Shown: piece after piece, positions 22,409 to 30,257 of the stretch | Layout of the letters: each line of letters starts with the position of its first letter | Numbering within the stretch: position 1 is the first letter of the stretch | NCBI RefSeq assembly: GCF_000603945.1 | Contig: NZ_AXCW01000002.1 | Coordinates: 1 to 33,844, forward strand | Reading direction: 5' to 3' | Length of the DNA stretch: 33,844 nucleotides | Source of the DNA: Actinotalea ferrariae CF5-4 | Lineage (GTDB): Bacteria > Actinomycetota > Actinomycetes > Actinomycetales > Cellulomonadaceae | The notes under the pieces: model-generated | The model's database searches: none | Told to the model about the DNA's origin: nothing | The model's input: only the letters and a program-made list of their open reading frames with translations | Translations under genes and position numbers: made by a program

Positions 22409-23389
22409 ATGAGCTCTGACACCACCCGCGGCGGGCCGCCGTCGGGGCGCCTCGGGACGCCCGACCAGATGGCCGCCCGCGACGCCGAGCGCGTCCGCAG
22501 CGCCGAGGAGGCCGCGCGCCGTCGTCGGCGGCGCAAGGTCGTCGGCTACGTGCCGATGGTCCTGCTCGCGCTGTTCTTCCTGTTCCCGCTCGTGTTCATG
22601 TTCGTCTCGAGCCTCAAGCCGGACGCGCAGATCCTGTCCGACATCGACTCCCCGCAGGCGTTCCTGCCGGTCGGCGACATCAGCCTGGACAACTACTCCG
22701 GCGTCTTCGACCGCGTGCCCGTCGCGCGGTTCATCCTCAACTCGGTCCTGGTCACGACGCTCATCGTCGGGCTCGGGGTGATCGTCAACAGCATGGCCGG
22801 GTTCGCCCTGTCGCGGCTGGAGTGGAGCGGCCGCAAGGTGCTGCTCACGGTCATCATCGCGACCCTCATCGTGCCCTTCGAGACCATCGCCATCCCGATG
22901 GTCTACTGGGTCTCGAAGCTGCCGACGATCGTCATGGAGAACGGCGTCCCGATGTACGACTTCGGGTGGCTGAACTCCTACCACGTGCAGATCGTGCCGT
23001 TCATCGCGAACGCCTTCTCGATCTTCCTGTTCACGCAGTACTTCTCGACGATCCCGAAGTCGTTCGACGAGGCCGCCCGCATCGACGGGGCGGGCTGGTT
23101 CACGATCTACCGCCGCATCATCGTGCCGCTGTCCGGCCCGGCGTTCGCGACCGTCGCGATCCTCACCTTCCTGCCCGCGTGGAACCAGTACCTGTGGCCG
23201 CTCATGGTCGTGCAGCAGGAGGAGCTCCGCCCCGTCATGGTCGGGATGCAGTACTTCTTCCAGATCAACCCGGCCTGGGGCGAGGTGATGGCGTACACGT
23301 CCCTCATCACCCTGCCGGTCCTCGTGATGTTCCTGGCGTTCCAGCGCGCGTTCGTCAGCTCCATCGCCTCCTCCGGCGTGAAGGGATGA
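22409..23389 (+). CDS. Sugar ABC transporter permease (MalG/LacG type)
   Basis: A 326-aa partner permease with an Arg-rich cytoplasmic N terminus (EEAARRRRRRKVV) and six helices, beginning GYVPMVLLALFFLFPLVFMF. Its EAA loop is PKSFDEAARIDGAGWFTIYR followed by RIIVPLSGPAFATV, and the MalG-like 'LLTVIIATLIVPFETIAIPM' and 'SIFLFTQYF' segments are present. The start is the ATG three bases after the preceding stop (translationally coupled). It ends seven bases before the GTG start of the GH-J hydrolase gene, so all are one operon. It forms the translocation pore with the preceding permease. Confidence 0.94.
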   Translation: MSSDTTRGGPPSGRLGTPDQMAARDAERVRSAEEAARRRRRRKVVGYVPMVLLALFFLFPLVFMFVSSLKPDAQILSDIDSPQAFLPVGDISLDNYSGVFDRVPVARFILNSVLVTTLIVGLGVIVNSMAGFALSRLEWSGRKVLLTVIIATLIVPFETIAIPMVYWVSKLPTIVMENGVPMYDFGWLNSYHVQIVPFIANAFSIFLFTQYFSTIPKSFDEAARIDGAGWFTIYRRIIVPLSGPAFATVAILTFLPAWNQYLWPLMVVQQEELRPVMVGMQYFFQINPAWGEVMAYTSLITLPVLVMFLAFQRAFVSSIASSGVKG

Positions 23390-23396
23390 ACGACCC

Positions 23397-24332
23397 GTGC
23401 TGAGACTGCCCGACCACTGGGTGTGGGACAGCTGGCCCGCCGACGACGGCGAGCACCACCACCTCTTCTTCCTGCGGGCCTCGCGTGCCCTCCTCGATCC
23501 CGACCGGCGCCACCAGCGCGCGTCGGTGGGTCACGCCCGCTCCACCGACCTCACGCACTGGGAGCTCCTTCCCGACGCGCTGGTCACCGCCGACGCCCCG
23601 GCCTGGGACGACCAGGCGACCTGGACCGGGTCCGTGGTCCGGGCGCCGGACGGCTCGTGGCGCCTCTTCTACACCGGCGTCAGCCGGGCCGAGCACGGTC
23701 TGATCCAGCGCGTCGGGGCGGCCCGCTCCGACGACCTCGTGACGTGGCACCGGATCCCCGGTCCGCTGACGGAGGCCGACCCGCGCTGGTACGAGAAGTA
23801 CGACGGCGTCGCGTGGTTCGACGAGGCGTGGCGGGACCCCTGGGTCTTCGCCGACCCCGACGGCGACGGCTGGCACATGCTCGTGACGGCCCGCTCCCGC
23901 GAGGGCGACCCGGCCGGCCGGTCCGTCATCGGCCACGCCACCAGCCCCGACCTGGAGACCTGGACGGTGCAGCCACCGCTCTCGGAGCCCGCCGGCTTCG
24001 GGCAGATGGAGGTGCCCCAGGTCGCCGAGGTCGACGGGCAGTGGTTCCTGCTGTTCTGCTGCTGGGCGCCGCAGCTCGCGCCCGAGCGTCGGGACACCGG
24101 GACGAAGGGCGGGATGTGGGTGGCGCCCGGGGCGTCCGCCCTCGGGCCCTGGGACCTCGACCGGGCCCGGACGTTCGAGCACCCGAGCCTCTACGCGGCG
24201 CGCCTCGTGCAGGACCGCGCCGGCGCCTGGAACCTCCTCGGCTTCCGGGACGTCGAGGAGGGTGTGTTCGTCGGCGAGATCACCGACCCCCTTCCGGTGG
24301 TCCGCGACGGCGACACGCTCCGGCTGGCCTGA
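23397..24332 (+). CDS. Clan GH-J (GH32-like) glycoside hydrolase
   Basis: A 311-aa five-bladed beta-propeller enzyme, single-domain. The clan GH-J triad is visible: D11 in HWVWDSWPAD in place of the usual WMNDPNG nucleophile, D147 in the AWRDPWVF (RDP) motif as transition-state stabiliser, and E205 in QMEVPQV as acid/base where GH32 enzymes usually have EC. WTGS (76-80) corresponds to the conserved W/FSGS motif. The C-terminal beta-sandwich domain of GH32 is absent. No signal peptide is seen, so it should act in the cytoplasm on the imported sugar, probably releasing fructose from a fructoside such as sucrose or a short fructan, or a related reaction. GTG at 23397 follows GAAGGGATGA. It is the last gene of the sugar operon. 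GH43 or an inactive relative is the main alternative. Confidence 0.82.
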   Translation: MLRLPDHWVWDSWPADDGEHHHLFFLRASRALLDPDRRHQRASVGHARSTDLTHWELLPDALVTADAPAWDDQATWTGSVVRAPDGSWRLFYTGVSRAEHGLIQRVGAARSDDLVTWHRIPGPLTEADPRWYEKYDGVAWFDEAWRDPWVFADPDGDGWHMLVTARSREGDPAGRSVIGHATSPDLETWTVQPPLSEPAGFGQMEVPQVAEVDGQWFLLFCCWAPQLAPERRDTGTKGGMWVAPGASALGPWDLDRARTFEHPSLYAARLVQDRAGAWNLLGFRDVEEGVFVGEITDPLPVVRDGDTLRLA

Positions 24333-24350
24333 CGCCGGCCGAGCCGCCCC

Positions 24351-24387
24351 GCAGGGGTGACGGGAACCCTGCTCCCGTCACCCCTGC
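24351..24387 (+). terminator. 15-bp perfect hairpin closing the sugar operon
   Basis: The arm GCAGGGGTGACGGGA (24351-24365) and its complement TCCCGTCACCCCTGC (24373-24387) form a perfect 15-bp stem with a 7-base loop, ACCCTGC. It lies 19 bases after the hydrolase stop. There is no U-tract. It ends six bases before the -10 (24394-24399) of the SDR gene, so the SDR -35 region would lie inside the hairpin. Confidence 0.8.
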
Positions 24388-24393
24388 GTGGCC

Positions 24394-24399
24394 TAGCGT
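24394..24399 (+). promoter_or_regulatory. Leaderless -10 element of the SDR gene
   Basis: TAGCGT is followed by seven bases and then the ATG at 24407. No ribosome binding site precedes the ATG (CGGGCGC). The same geometry recurs in this window. The -35 position (about 24371-24376) overlaps the loop and right arm of the 15-bp hairpin. Confidence 0.55.
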
Positions 24400-24406
24400 C
24401 GGGCGC

Positions 24407-25171
24407 ATGGAGCAGCCCGACTTCTCGCTCGCCGGCCAGGTCGCCCTCGTCACGGGGGCGTCGCGGGGCATCGGTCACGACCTCGTCCTCGCCCTGGCGC
24501 GGGCGGGCGCCGTCGTCGGCGCCGCCGCCCGCTCGCCGGACCACGTGGCGGACCTCCTCGACGAGGTGGCCGCGGCCGGTGGGCGGGCCTTCGCCGTCCC
24601 GCTCGACGTCACGGACCTGCCGTCGGTCGAGCCCGCGGTCCAGCAGGTCGTCCGCGAGCACGGCCGGCTCGACGTCCTGGTCAACAACGCCGGTCTCGGC
24701 GAGAACCACGACGCGCTCGACGTCACCGAGGCGGACTGGGACGCCCTCATGGACGTCAACCTCAAGGGCCTGTTCTTCGTCACGCAGGCCGTGGCCCGGG
24801 TCATGGTGCCGCGGGGCTACGGCCGGGTCGTGAACCTGGGCAGCCAGGCCGGGCTCGTCGGCATCCGCCGCCACGCGGTCTACTCCGCCAGCAAGGGCGG
24901 CGTCGAGATGCTCACCAGGGTGCTCGCGCTGGAGTGGGCGCCGCACGGCGTCACCGTCAACGCGGTCGCGCCGACGTTCATCCGCACGCCCGGGACCGCC
25001 GAGCGCCTCGACGACCCGGCCTTCGCCGCCGACGTCCTCGCCCGCATCCCCGTGGGGCGCTTCGGCACGACGACGGACGTCGCCGGCGCGGTCCTCTACC
25101 TCGCCTCCCCGGCCGCCGGGCTGGTCACGGGCACGACGCTGGTCGTGGACGGCGGCTGGACCGCGCAGTAG
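24407..25171 (+). CDS. SDR-family oxidoreductase
   Basis: A 254-aa classical short-chain dehydrogenase. The cofactor motif is TGASRGIG (16-23), NNAG is at 93-96, the structural asparagine N118 is in DVNLKG, and the catalytic S146, Y159 and K163 lie in LGSQAGL and YSASKGG. It ends LVTGTTLVVDGGWTAQ, typical of this family, with sequence resembling gluconate/3-oxoacyl-type dehydrogenases. The residue after the first nucleotide-binding strand (ARSPDHVADL) carries an Arg that favours NADP(H), a soft inference. It could act on a sugar acid or sugar alcohol in keeping with the upstream locus, but it has its own promoter and sits beyond the operon-ending hairpin. ATG at 24407 is favoured by the leaderless -10. 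Confidence 0.92.
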   Translation: MEQPDFSLAGQVALVTGASRGIGHDLVLALARAGAVVGAAARSPDHVADLLDEVAAAGGRAFAVPLDVTDLPSVEPAVQQVVREHGRLDVLVNNAGLGENHDALDVTEADWDALMDVNLKGLFFVTQAVARVMVPRGYGRVVNLGSQAGLVGIRRHAVYSASKGGVEMLTRVLALEWAPHGVTVNAVAPTFIRTPGTAERLDDPAFAADVLARIPVGRFGTTTDVAGAVLYLASPAAGLVTGTTLVVDGGWTAQ

Positions 25172-25181
25172 CCCGACCCCC

Positions 25182-25252
25182 GCACGAGATCGGCACCTCG
25201 GCACGAGGTCGGTGCTTCCACCTACCGATCTCGCTCAGAGCTACCGATCTCG
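25182..25252 (+). repeat. Inverted, period-19 repeat array (REP-like or regulatory)
   Basis: Four related 9-mers lie between the SDR and photolyase genes. CGAGATCGG (25185-25193) and CGAGGTCGG (25204-25212) are direct copies 19 bp apart. CCGATCTCG at 25225-25233 and 25244-25252 are two inverted copies, also 19 bp apart, each preceded by CTA. Unit 1 pairs perfectly with unit 4 and unit 2 pairs with unit 3 with one G-T wobble, giving a two-tier hairpin with symmetric 10-base internal loops and a 12-base apical loop. Confidence 0.85.
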
Positions 25253-25326
25253 GCGCGCTCGACCGTTCTGAGGCGCGGCTGGCGGGGTCCTGGGCGGGGC
25301 GACCCCCGCGGACCTACGCTCCGGGC

Positions 25327-26706
25327 ATGACGTCCGTGCTGTGGCTGCGTCGTGACCTGCGCCTCCAGGACCACCCCGCCCTCGCCGAGGCCGCGGCCGG
25401 CGGCCCCGTGCTGCCGCTGTTCGTCGCCGACCCGGCCCTGCTGGCGTCGTCGGGCGCCCCGCGGCTCGCGGCGCTGCACGACGCGCTGACGGCGCTGCGG
25501 TCCGCGTACGACGGCGCCCTCGTGGTCCGGTACGGGCGGCCCGAGGAGGTGGTGCCCGCCGTCGTGCGCGAGGTCGGGGCGACCAGCGTGCACGTCAGCG
25601 CCGAGCCCACCCCCTACGGCCGGCGGCGGGACGCGCGCGTCGCCCGGGCGCTCGCCGCCCTGGGCGACGGCGTCGTCCTCGACGAGACCGGCAGCCCGTA
25701 CGCGGTGACGCCCGGGCGCGTGCTCAAGGACGACGGCGAGCCGTACAAGGTCTTCACCCCGTTCTCCAAGGCGTGGAAGGACCACGGCTGGCGCCGCCCG
25801 GCGGACGTCCCGCGCGACCTGCGCTGGTTGACCGGCGTCGACACCGAGGCGATCCCGGGTGCCGACGCCGCGGCCGCCGTCGGGCACATGGACCTGCCGG
25901 AGGTGACCGAGGCGGCCGCGCTCGAGCGCTGGCACGACTTCCTCGAGGACGACCTGGAGGGCTACGCCGAGGACCGCAACCGCCCCGACCTGCGCGCGAC
26001 GTCGGAGCTCTCCGTGCACCTCAAGTACGGCACGATCCACCCCCGCACCCTGCTGGCCGACGTCGCCGCGCACCCGGCCGCGCAGAGCAAGGGCGCGCAG
26101 CACTTCGTCTCCGAGCTCGCGTGGCGGGAGTTCTACGCCGACGTGCTGTGGCACCACCCCGGCTCGGCGTGGGCGGACCTGCGCCCGGGGCTGAGCACCA
26201 TCGCCTACGAGGACCCCGACGGCGCCGCGGCGGAGCGCTTCGCAGCCTGGTGCGAGGGACGGACGGGCTACCCGTTCGTCGACGCCGGGATGCGGCAGCT
26301 CCACCGCGAGGGCTGGATCCACAACCGGGTGCGGATGGTCGTCGCGAGCTTCCTCGTCAAGGACCTGCACATCTGGTGGCCGCACGGCGCGCGGTACTTC
26401 ATGGCCCACCTGCGCGACGGCGACATCGCGTCCAACAGCCACGGGTGGCAGTGGGTCGCGGGCACCGGGACCGACGCGGCGCCGTACTTCCGGGTGTTCA
26501 ACCCGGTCGCGCAGGGCGTGCGGTTCGACCCGAACGGGGACTACGTGCGGCGCTACGTGCCCGAGCTCGCGCACGTCGCCGGGTCCGCGGTGCACGAGCC
26601 GTGGACGGTGCTGGACGGGCTCGCGCACGGCTACCCGGAGCGCGTCGTCGACCACAAGGTCGAGCGCGAGGAGGCCCTGCGCCGCTACGAGGCCGCGCGG
26701 GCCTGA
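25327..26706 (+). CDS. phr: Deoxyribodipyrimidine photolyase (class I)
   Basis: A 459-aa light-driven DNA repair flavoprotein that splits cyclobutane pyrimidine dimers. The N-terminal Rossmann domain starts VLWLRRDLRLQDHPAL. The FAD-binding helical domain has the family's sequence signature blocks: YGTIHPRTLL, ELAWREFYADVLW, YPFVDAGMRQLHREGWIHN, RVRMVVASFLVKDL and DGDIASNSHGWQWVAGTGTD with YFRVFNP. These include the Trp residues used for electron transfer and the Asn/Asp loop around FAD. The antenna cofactor cannot be told from sequence. ATG at 25327 has TACGCT six bases upstream (25315-25320), consistent with a leaderless transcript and no ribosome binding site. It lies 155 bp after the SDR gene across the period-19 array. 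The length is normal for bacterial class I enzymes. A (6-4) type or cryptochrome is unlikely. Confidence 0.95.
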   Translation: MTSVLWLRRDLRLQDHPALAEAAAGGPVLPLFVADPALLASSGAPRLAALHDALTALRSAYDGALVVRYGRPEEVVPAVVREVGATSVHVSAEPTPYGRRRDARVARALAALGDGVVLDETGSPYAVTPGRVLKDDGEPYKVFTPFSKAWKDHGWRRPADVPRDLRWLTGVDTEAIPGADAAAAVGHMDLPEVTEAAALERWHDFLEDDLEGYAEDRNRPDLRATSELSVHLKYGTIHPRTLLADVAAHPAAQSKGAQHFVSELAWREFYADVLWHHPGSAWADLRPGLSTIAYEDPDGAAAERFAAWCEGRTGYPFVDAGMRQLHREGWIHNRVRMVVASFLVKDLHIWWPHGARYFMAHLRDGDIASNSHGWQWVAGTGTDAAPYFRVFNPVAQGVRFDPNGDYVRRYVPELAHVAGSAVHEPWTVLDGLAHGYPERVVDHKVEREEALRRYEAARA

Positions 26707-26737
26707 CGCCTCGCGTGCCTGCCGTTCTCGGTCGCGG

Positions 26738-27798
26738 TCAGCGGGGCCAGTGCGCGGCGATCGCCGCGTAGCTGGCGATGCGGCGGTCGCGGTCCAGGCC
26801 GGGGGTGACGACGACGAGCTCGTCGGCCTCGGCGTCGGACTGCAGCGCGCGCAACCGGGCGACGACGTCGTCCGGGGTGCCGGTGACCATGCGGTCGTCG
26901 CCCTGGGCCCGCAGCACCTCGCGCGACCGGCGGAACTGCTCGGACTCCGCGTAGGCCCGCACCTCCTCCGGGCGCAGCGGCTCACGGATCCCGCGGGCGA
27001 GGTTCTGCATCGTCAGCGCCCAGCCGGCCTCGAACTCCAGGACCGCCTCGGCGTCGTCGGACGCGAAGGCGAGGACGGAGATCGCCGACCACGGCTCCGT
27101 CCGACCACCCGCGCCGTCGTCGGGCCCCGGCTCGAAGGTGCGCCGGTACTCGCGCAGCACCTGCGTCGCGATCTCCGGGCTCATGTGGTGGGCGAACACG
27201 GCGCGCAGACCGTTGACCGCCGCGAAGCGCGGGCCGTACGGGCTGGAGCCGAGCACGAACACCTCGGGCCGCTCGTCGACGACCGGTGCGGCGACACCAG
27301 CTCGCCGTACGGGTGGCCATCCGGGAAGCCGCCGTCGCCCAGGAACGCCAGCAGCTCCGCGACCTGGCCGGGGAAGTCCGCGCCGACGTCGACCTGCTGG
27401 CCGCGCCGTAGCACGTGCGCGGTGAGCGGGTCGGTGCCGGGCGCCCGCCCGAGGCCCAGGTCGATGCGTCCGGGGTAGAGCCCGAGGAGGGTGCGGAACG
27501 TCTCGGCGACCTTGAACGGCGCGTGGTTGGGCAGCATGATCCCGGCCGCGCCGACGCGGATCGTCGTCGTCCGGGCGCCGAGCGCCGCGAGGAGGATCTC
27601 CGGCGCGCTGCACGCCAGCGAGCGCATGTTGTGGTGCTCGGACACCCAGTAGCGGCCGTACCCCGCGGCCTCGACGGCCTGCGCGACGCGGACGGCGCCC
27701 TCGAGGGCCTGGTGCGCGGACTCCCCGTGCTCGATGCCGACGAAGTCGAGGACGGCGAGCGGGAGGGTGGCGCCGGACGGGAGCGGGGTGGTGGTCAT
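26738..27798 (-). pseudogene. LLM-class flavin-dependent oxidoreductase with a frameshift
   Basis: The region encodes a ~353-aa luciferase-like monooxygenase of the MsnO8/YhbW type, but in two frames. The N-terminal half (from ATG 27798, TTTPLPSGATLPLAVLDFVG) includes YWVSEHHNMRSLACSAPEIL, ALGARTTTIRVGAAGIMLPN and LGLGRAPGTDPLTAHVLRR, and runs to PDGHPYGELV. The C-terminal half continues in another frame as AAPVVDERPEVFVLGSSPYG and later MSPEIATQVLREYRR, ending IAAHWPR. The shift falls at about 27291-27294, where one base missing from a short TCGGCC/TCGCCG-like run (minus strand CTGGTGTCGCCGCACC) would explain it; reading TCG GCC GCA restores the family sequence. It is either a real decayed gene or a sequence error. 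Codon use stays gene-like to the end of both halves, so the shift is recent or artefactual. Such enzymes use FMN or F420. Confidence 0.85.
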
Positions 27799-27972
27799 CG
27801 ACAGCGGCAACCGGGGGCGCCGCCGCGCCATTCCTGGGCCGTGCTCCCGCCCCGGCCGGCACGTCACTCAGGACCGTGGCGGATGACCCGCGCCGGACGC
27901 GGGGAACTCGCCACGACCCCTGGCGGCAGGTCGAGCGACACCGGGGGCGGGCGGGGCGAGCGGCGGGGCGGG

Positions 27973-28755
27973 TCAGACCAGGCCGACCAGGTCCGCGATG
28001 GACGGCACGACCTGGCTGGGGCGGAACGGGAAGCGGTCCACGTCCTCCGCGCGCGTCGAGCCGGTGAGCACGAGGAACGTCCGCAGCCCGGCCTCGATGC
28101 CCGCGACGACGTCCGTGTCCATCCGGTCGCCGACCATCGCGGTCGTCTCGGAGTGCGCCTCGATCCGGTTGAGCGCCGACCGGAACATCATCGGGTTCGG
28201 CTTGCCGACGAAGTACGGCTCGCGTCCCGTCGCGCGCGTGATGAGCGCGGCCACGGCGCCGGTCGCCGGCAGCGGGCCGTCGACGCTCGGGCCGGTCGGG
28301 TCCGGGTTGGTCGCGATGAACCGCGCGCCGCCCTCGATGAGCCGGATCGCGCGGGTGATCGCCTCGAAGGAGTACGTCCGCGTCTCGCCGAGGACGACGT
28401 AGTCCGGGTCGCTGTCCGTCATCGTGTAGCCGACGTCGTGCAGCGCCGTCGTCAGGCCCGCCTCGCCGATCGCGTACGCGCGCCCGCCGGGGACCTGCTG
28501 CTGGAGGAACTGCGCGGTCGCGAGCGCGGACGTCCAGATCGCCTCCTCCGGCACGTCGATGCCGGACGCCGCGAGCCGGGCTCGCAGGTCCCGCGCCGTG
28601 AAGATCGAGTTGTTCGTCAGCACGAGGAACGGGCGGTCGGCCCGCTTGAGGGCGGCGATGAAGTCCGCCGCACCGGGCAGGGCGTGGCCCTCGTGGACCA
28701 GGACGCCGTCCATGTCGGTCAGCCAGCACTCGATCGGATGCTCCACGGTGGTCAT
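27973..28755 (-). CDS. HAD-IIA family (NagD-type) sugar phosphatase
   Basis: A 260-aa phosphatase of the haloacid dehalogenase superfamily, class IIA. Motif I is [10 protein letters not shown] (D14, D16), motif II is VLTNNS (T47, N48, N49), motif III lysine is K185 in FVGKPNP, and the metal site is GDRMDTD (D210, D213, D215). The C2 cap lies between them. Family members dephosphorylate sugar or nucleotide monophosphates in the cytoplasm. The ATG at 28755 ([17 protein letters not shown]) is chosen over upstream codons that are low-complexity Gly/Arg; CACGCT lies six bases upstream, compatible with a leaderless mRNA. It is the first gene of a minus-strand pair with the oxidoreductase remnant downstream (174 bp gap), and divergent from the EamA gene. 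Its substrate is unknown. Confidence 0.93.
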   Translation of the reverse strand: MTTVEHPIECWLTDMDGVLVHEGHALPGAADFIAALKRADRPFLVLTNNSIFTARDLRARLAASGIDVPEEAIWTSALATAQFLQQQVPGGRAYAIGEAGLTTALHDVGYTMTDSDPDYVVLGETRTYSFEAITRAIRLIEGGARFIATNPDPTGPSVDGPLPATGAVAALITRATGREPYFVGKPNPMMFRSALNRIEAHSETTAMVGDRMDTDVVAGIEAGLRTFLVLTGSTRAEDVDRFPFRPSQVVPSIADLVGLV

Positions 28756-28789
28756 GGTCGAAGCGTGCCACCGCCGCGCGCCCGACGCC

Positions 28790-28833
28790 GAGTCCCGACC
28801 GACTCCCGACCCACGTCCGCCCCACTCCCGACC
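28790..28833 (+). repeat. Short imperfect direct repeats in the HAD/EamA intergenic region
   Basis: GAGTCCCGACC (28790-28800), GACTCCCGACC (28801-28811) and CACTCCCGACC (28823-28833) are three near-identical 11-mers, the first two head to tail. They lie in the divergent gap between the HAD phosphatase and EamA genes. A role as operator sites or slippage product cannot be decided. Confidence 0.5.
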
Positions 28834-28934
28834 CGCCGCCGACCCACCAGGCGGATGCCCCGTGACGCGCGCCCGGCCGACCCGGCACACTGCGCTGCGA
28901 GCGCGTGGGGCGTGCGAGCCCTCGAGGAGGTCCC

Positions 28935-29855
28935 GTGGTCACCGGCCGGCCGACGACGGCGCCCGTGCGCCGCTCCCCGGACGTGCGCCTCGGCGCCCTG
29001 CTCATCGTCGTCTCCGCCGTCGGCTTCGGGGCCATGGCGATCTTCGCGCGGGCCGCCTACGACGGCGGCGGCGAGGTGCTGGCGGTCGTGTGGATGCGGT
29101 TCGTCCTCGCGGCGGTGGTCCTGCACGTCGTGCTGCGGGTGCGGCGGCTGCCCCTGCCGCGCGGCCGGACCCTGCTCGCGCTCGCGGCGCTCGGCGGCGT
29201 CGGGTACGTGGGCCAGTCGATGAGCTACTTCTCGGCGCTCACCCTCGCCCCCGCGGGCATCGTGGCGCTGCTGCTCTACCTCAACCCCGTGTTCGTGACC
29301 GTGCTCGCCACCGCCACCGGGCGGGAGCGGTGGACGCGGGGGCGCGTCGTGGCCCTGAGCCTCGCCACGGCCGGGACGGCGCTGACCGTCGGCCCGACCG
29401 CGGTCGCGTGGGATCCCCGGACGGCCCTCGGGATGGGCCTGGCCGTGCTGGCCGCGGTCATCTACTCCTTCTACATCGTCCTCAGCGAGCGACCCACCGC
29501 GCGCGCGGGGGCGCTGCCGTCGAGCACGGTCGTGGTGACCGCGGCCGCCGTCGTCCTCACGGTGCCGGCCCTCGCGAGCGGCTCCGCGCTGCCGACGACG
29601 ACGGGCGGCTGGCTCGCCGTCGTGGCGATCGCGGTGGTGAGCACCGTCGTCGCGATCATCGCGTTCTTCGCCGGGCTCCGGCGGCTCGGCCCCAGCAGCG
29701 CCGCCACCCTCTCGACGCTGGAGCCGGTCGTCACGGTGGTCCTCGCCGCGATCGTCCTGGCGGAGGCCTTCACGCCGCTGCAGGTGGCGGGCGGGGCGCT
29801 CATCCTCGTGGCCGCCGTCCTGCTCGTGCGGTCGCACCCCACGACGGCGCCCTGA
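28935..29855 (+). CDS. EamA/DMT-family transporter
   Basis: A 306-aa transporter made of two repeated five-helix EamA domains (ten membrane segments): the first from [20 protein letters not shown] to [14 protein letters not shown], and the second from [20 protein letters not shown] to [14 protein letters not shown]. The drug/metabolite transporter family exports amino acids, nucleosides or drugs, and no substrate can be inferred. GTG at 28935 is preceded by GAGGAGG with a 4-5-base spacer, a stronger start than the in-frame GTG at 28905. The gene is divergent from the HAD phosphatase and convergent with the small TUDOR-domain gene, 12 bp away. Confidence 0.9.
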   Translation: MVTGRPTTAPVRRSPDVRLGALLIVVSAVGFGAMAIFARAAYDGGGEVLAVVWMRFVLAAVVLHVVLRVRRLPLPRGRTLLALAALGGVGYVGQSMSYFSALTLAPAGIVALLLYLNPVFVTVLATATGRERWTRGRVVALSLATAGTALTVGPTAVAWDPRTALGMGLAVLAAVIYSFYIVLSERPTARAGALPSSTVVVTAAAVVLTVPALASGSALPTTTGGWLAVVAIAVVSTVVAIIAFFAGLRRLGPSSAATLSTLEPVVTVVLAAIVLAEAFTPLQVAGGALILVAAVLLVRSHPTTAP

Positions 29856-29867
29856 CCCGACGGTCCG

Positions 29868-30062
29868 TCAGGTCCGCAGCGTGGACTCCTTGTGGGCGGC
29901 GCGGGCGCCGGTCCTGTCGGACTCGACGATCCAGTACGGCTCCTCGGCGGAGGCCTTGAACGTCTGGCCCTCGAACGTGAACTGCTCGGTGCGCCGCTCG
30001 ACCGTCCGGCCGTGGGTCTCCCCCTGCGACGTGTTCCAGCGGACCTGCTGACCCTGTCTCAT
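29868..30062 (-). CDS. HVA1-family TUDOR-domain protein (DUF2945)
   Basis: A 64-aa protein with the compact SH3/TUDOR-like barrel of the hypervirulence-associated family: QVRWNTSQGETHGRTVERRT then FTFEGQTFKASAEEPYWIVE and SDRTGARAAHKESTLRT. The family is common in actinobacteria, with no proven molecular role; a nucleic-acid or peptide binding role is only inferred from the fold. The start at 30062 (MRQGQQVRWN) is supported by TAGCGT six bases upstream on the minus strand (30069-30074), a good leaderless -10. It is convergent with the EamA gene and divergent from the MFS gene. Confidence 0.88.
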   Translation of the reverse strand: MRQGQQVRWNTSQGETHGRTVERRTEQFTFEGQTFKASAEEPYWIVESDRTGARAAHKESTLRT

Positions 30063-30068
30063 GCCGCG

Positions 30069-30074
30069 ACGCTA
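30069..30074 (-). promoter_or_regulatory. Leaderless -10 element of the HVA1-family gene
   Basis: On the minus strand TAGCGT is followed by six bases (CGCGGC) and the ATG at 30062. No ribosome binding site is present. The same hexamer, with a 7-base gap, precedes the SDR gene at 24394. Confidence 0.55.
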
Positions 30075-30257
30075 GGTCGGGCAGCGCCGTGCGGCCAGCG
30101 CGGCGCCGGGTCGGCCAGGGTCGCGGGATCTCAGCCGCCCGGTCGGGAAGCGGACGCCGGGGAAAAGCGTTGTCGTCGTGTCGGTCGTCAGGGGGAGACT
30201 GCCGACGGCGTCGGCGTGGATGCCTCGAGACCTGCTGACCGCTGTGGACGGAGACCC

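Noticed and set aside
18881-26706. A horizontally acquired sugar or repair island
   Set aside because: Base composition and codon style equal the rest of the window, there is no integrase, transposase, tRNA or attachment-like repeat at either side.
28790-28833. A regulatory triple operator of CACTCCCGACC units
   Set aside because: The repeats are short, GC-biased like their surroundings and lie in no consistent position relative to either start; reported only as repeats.
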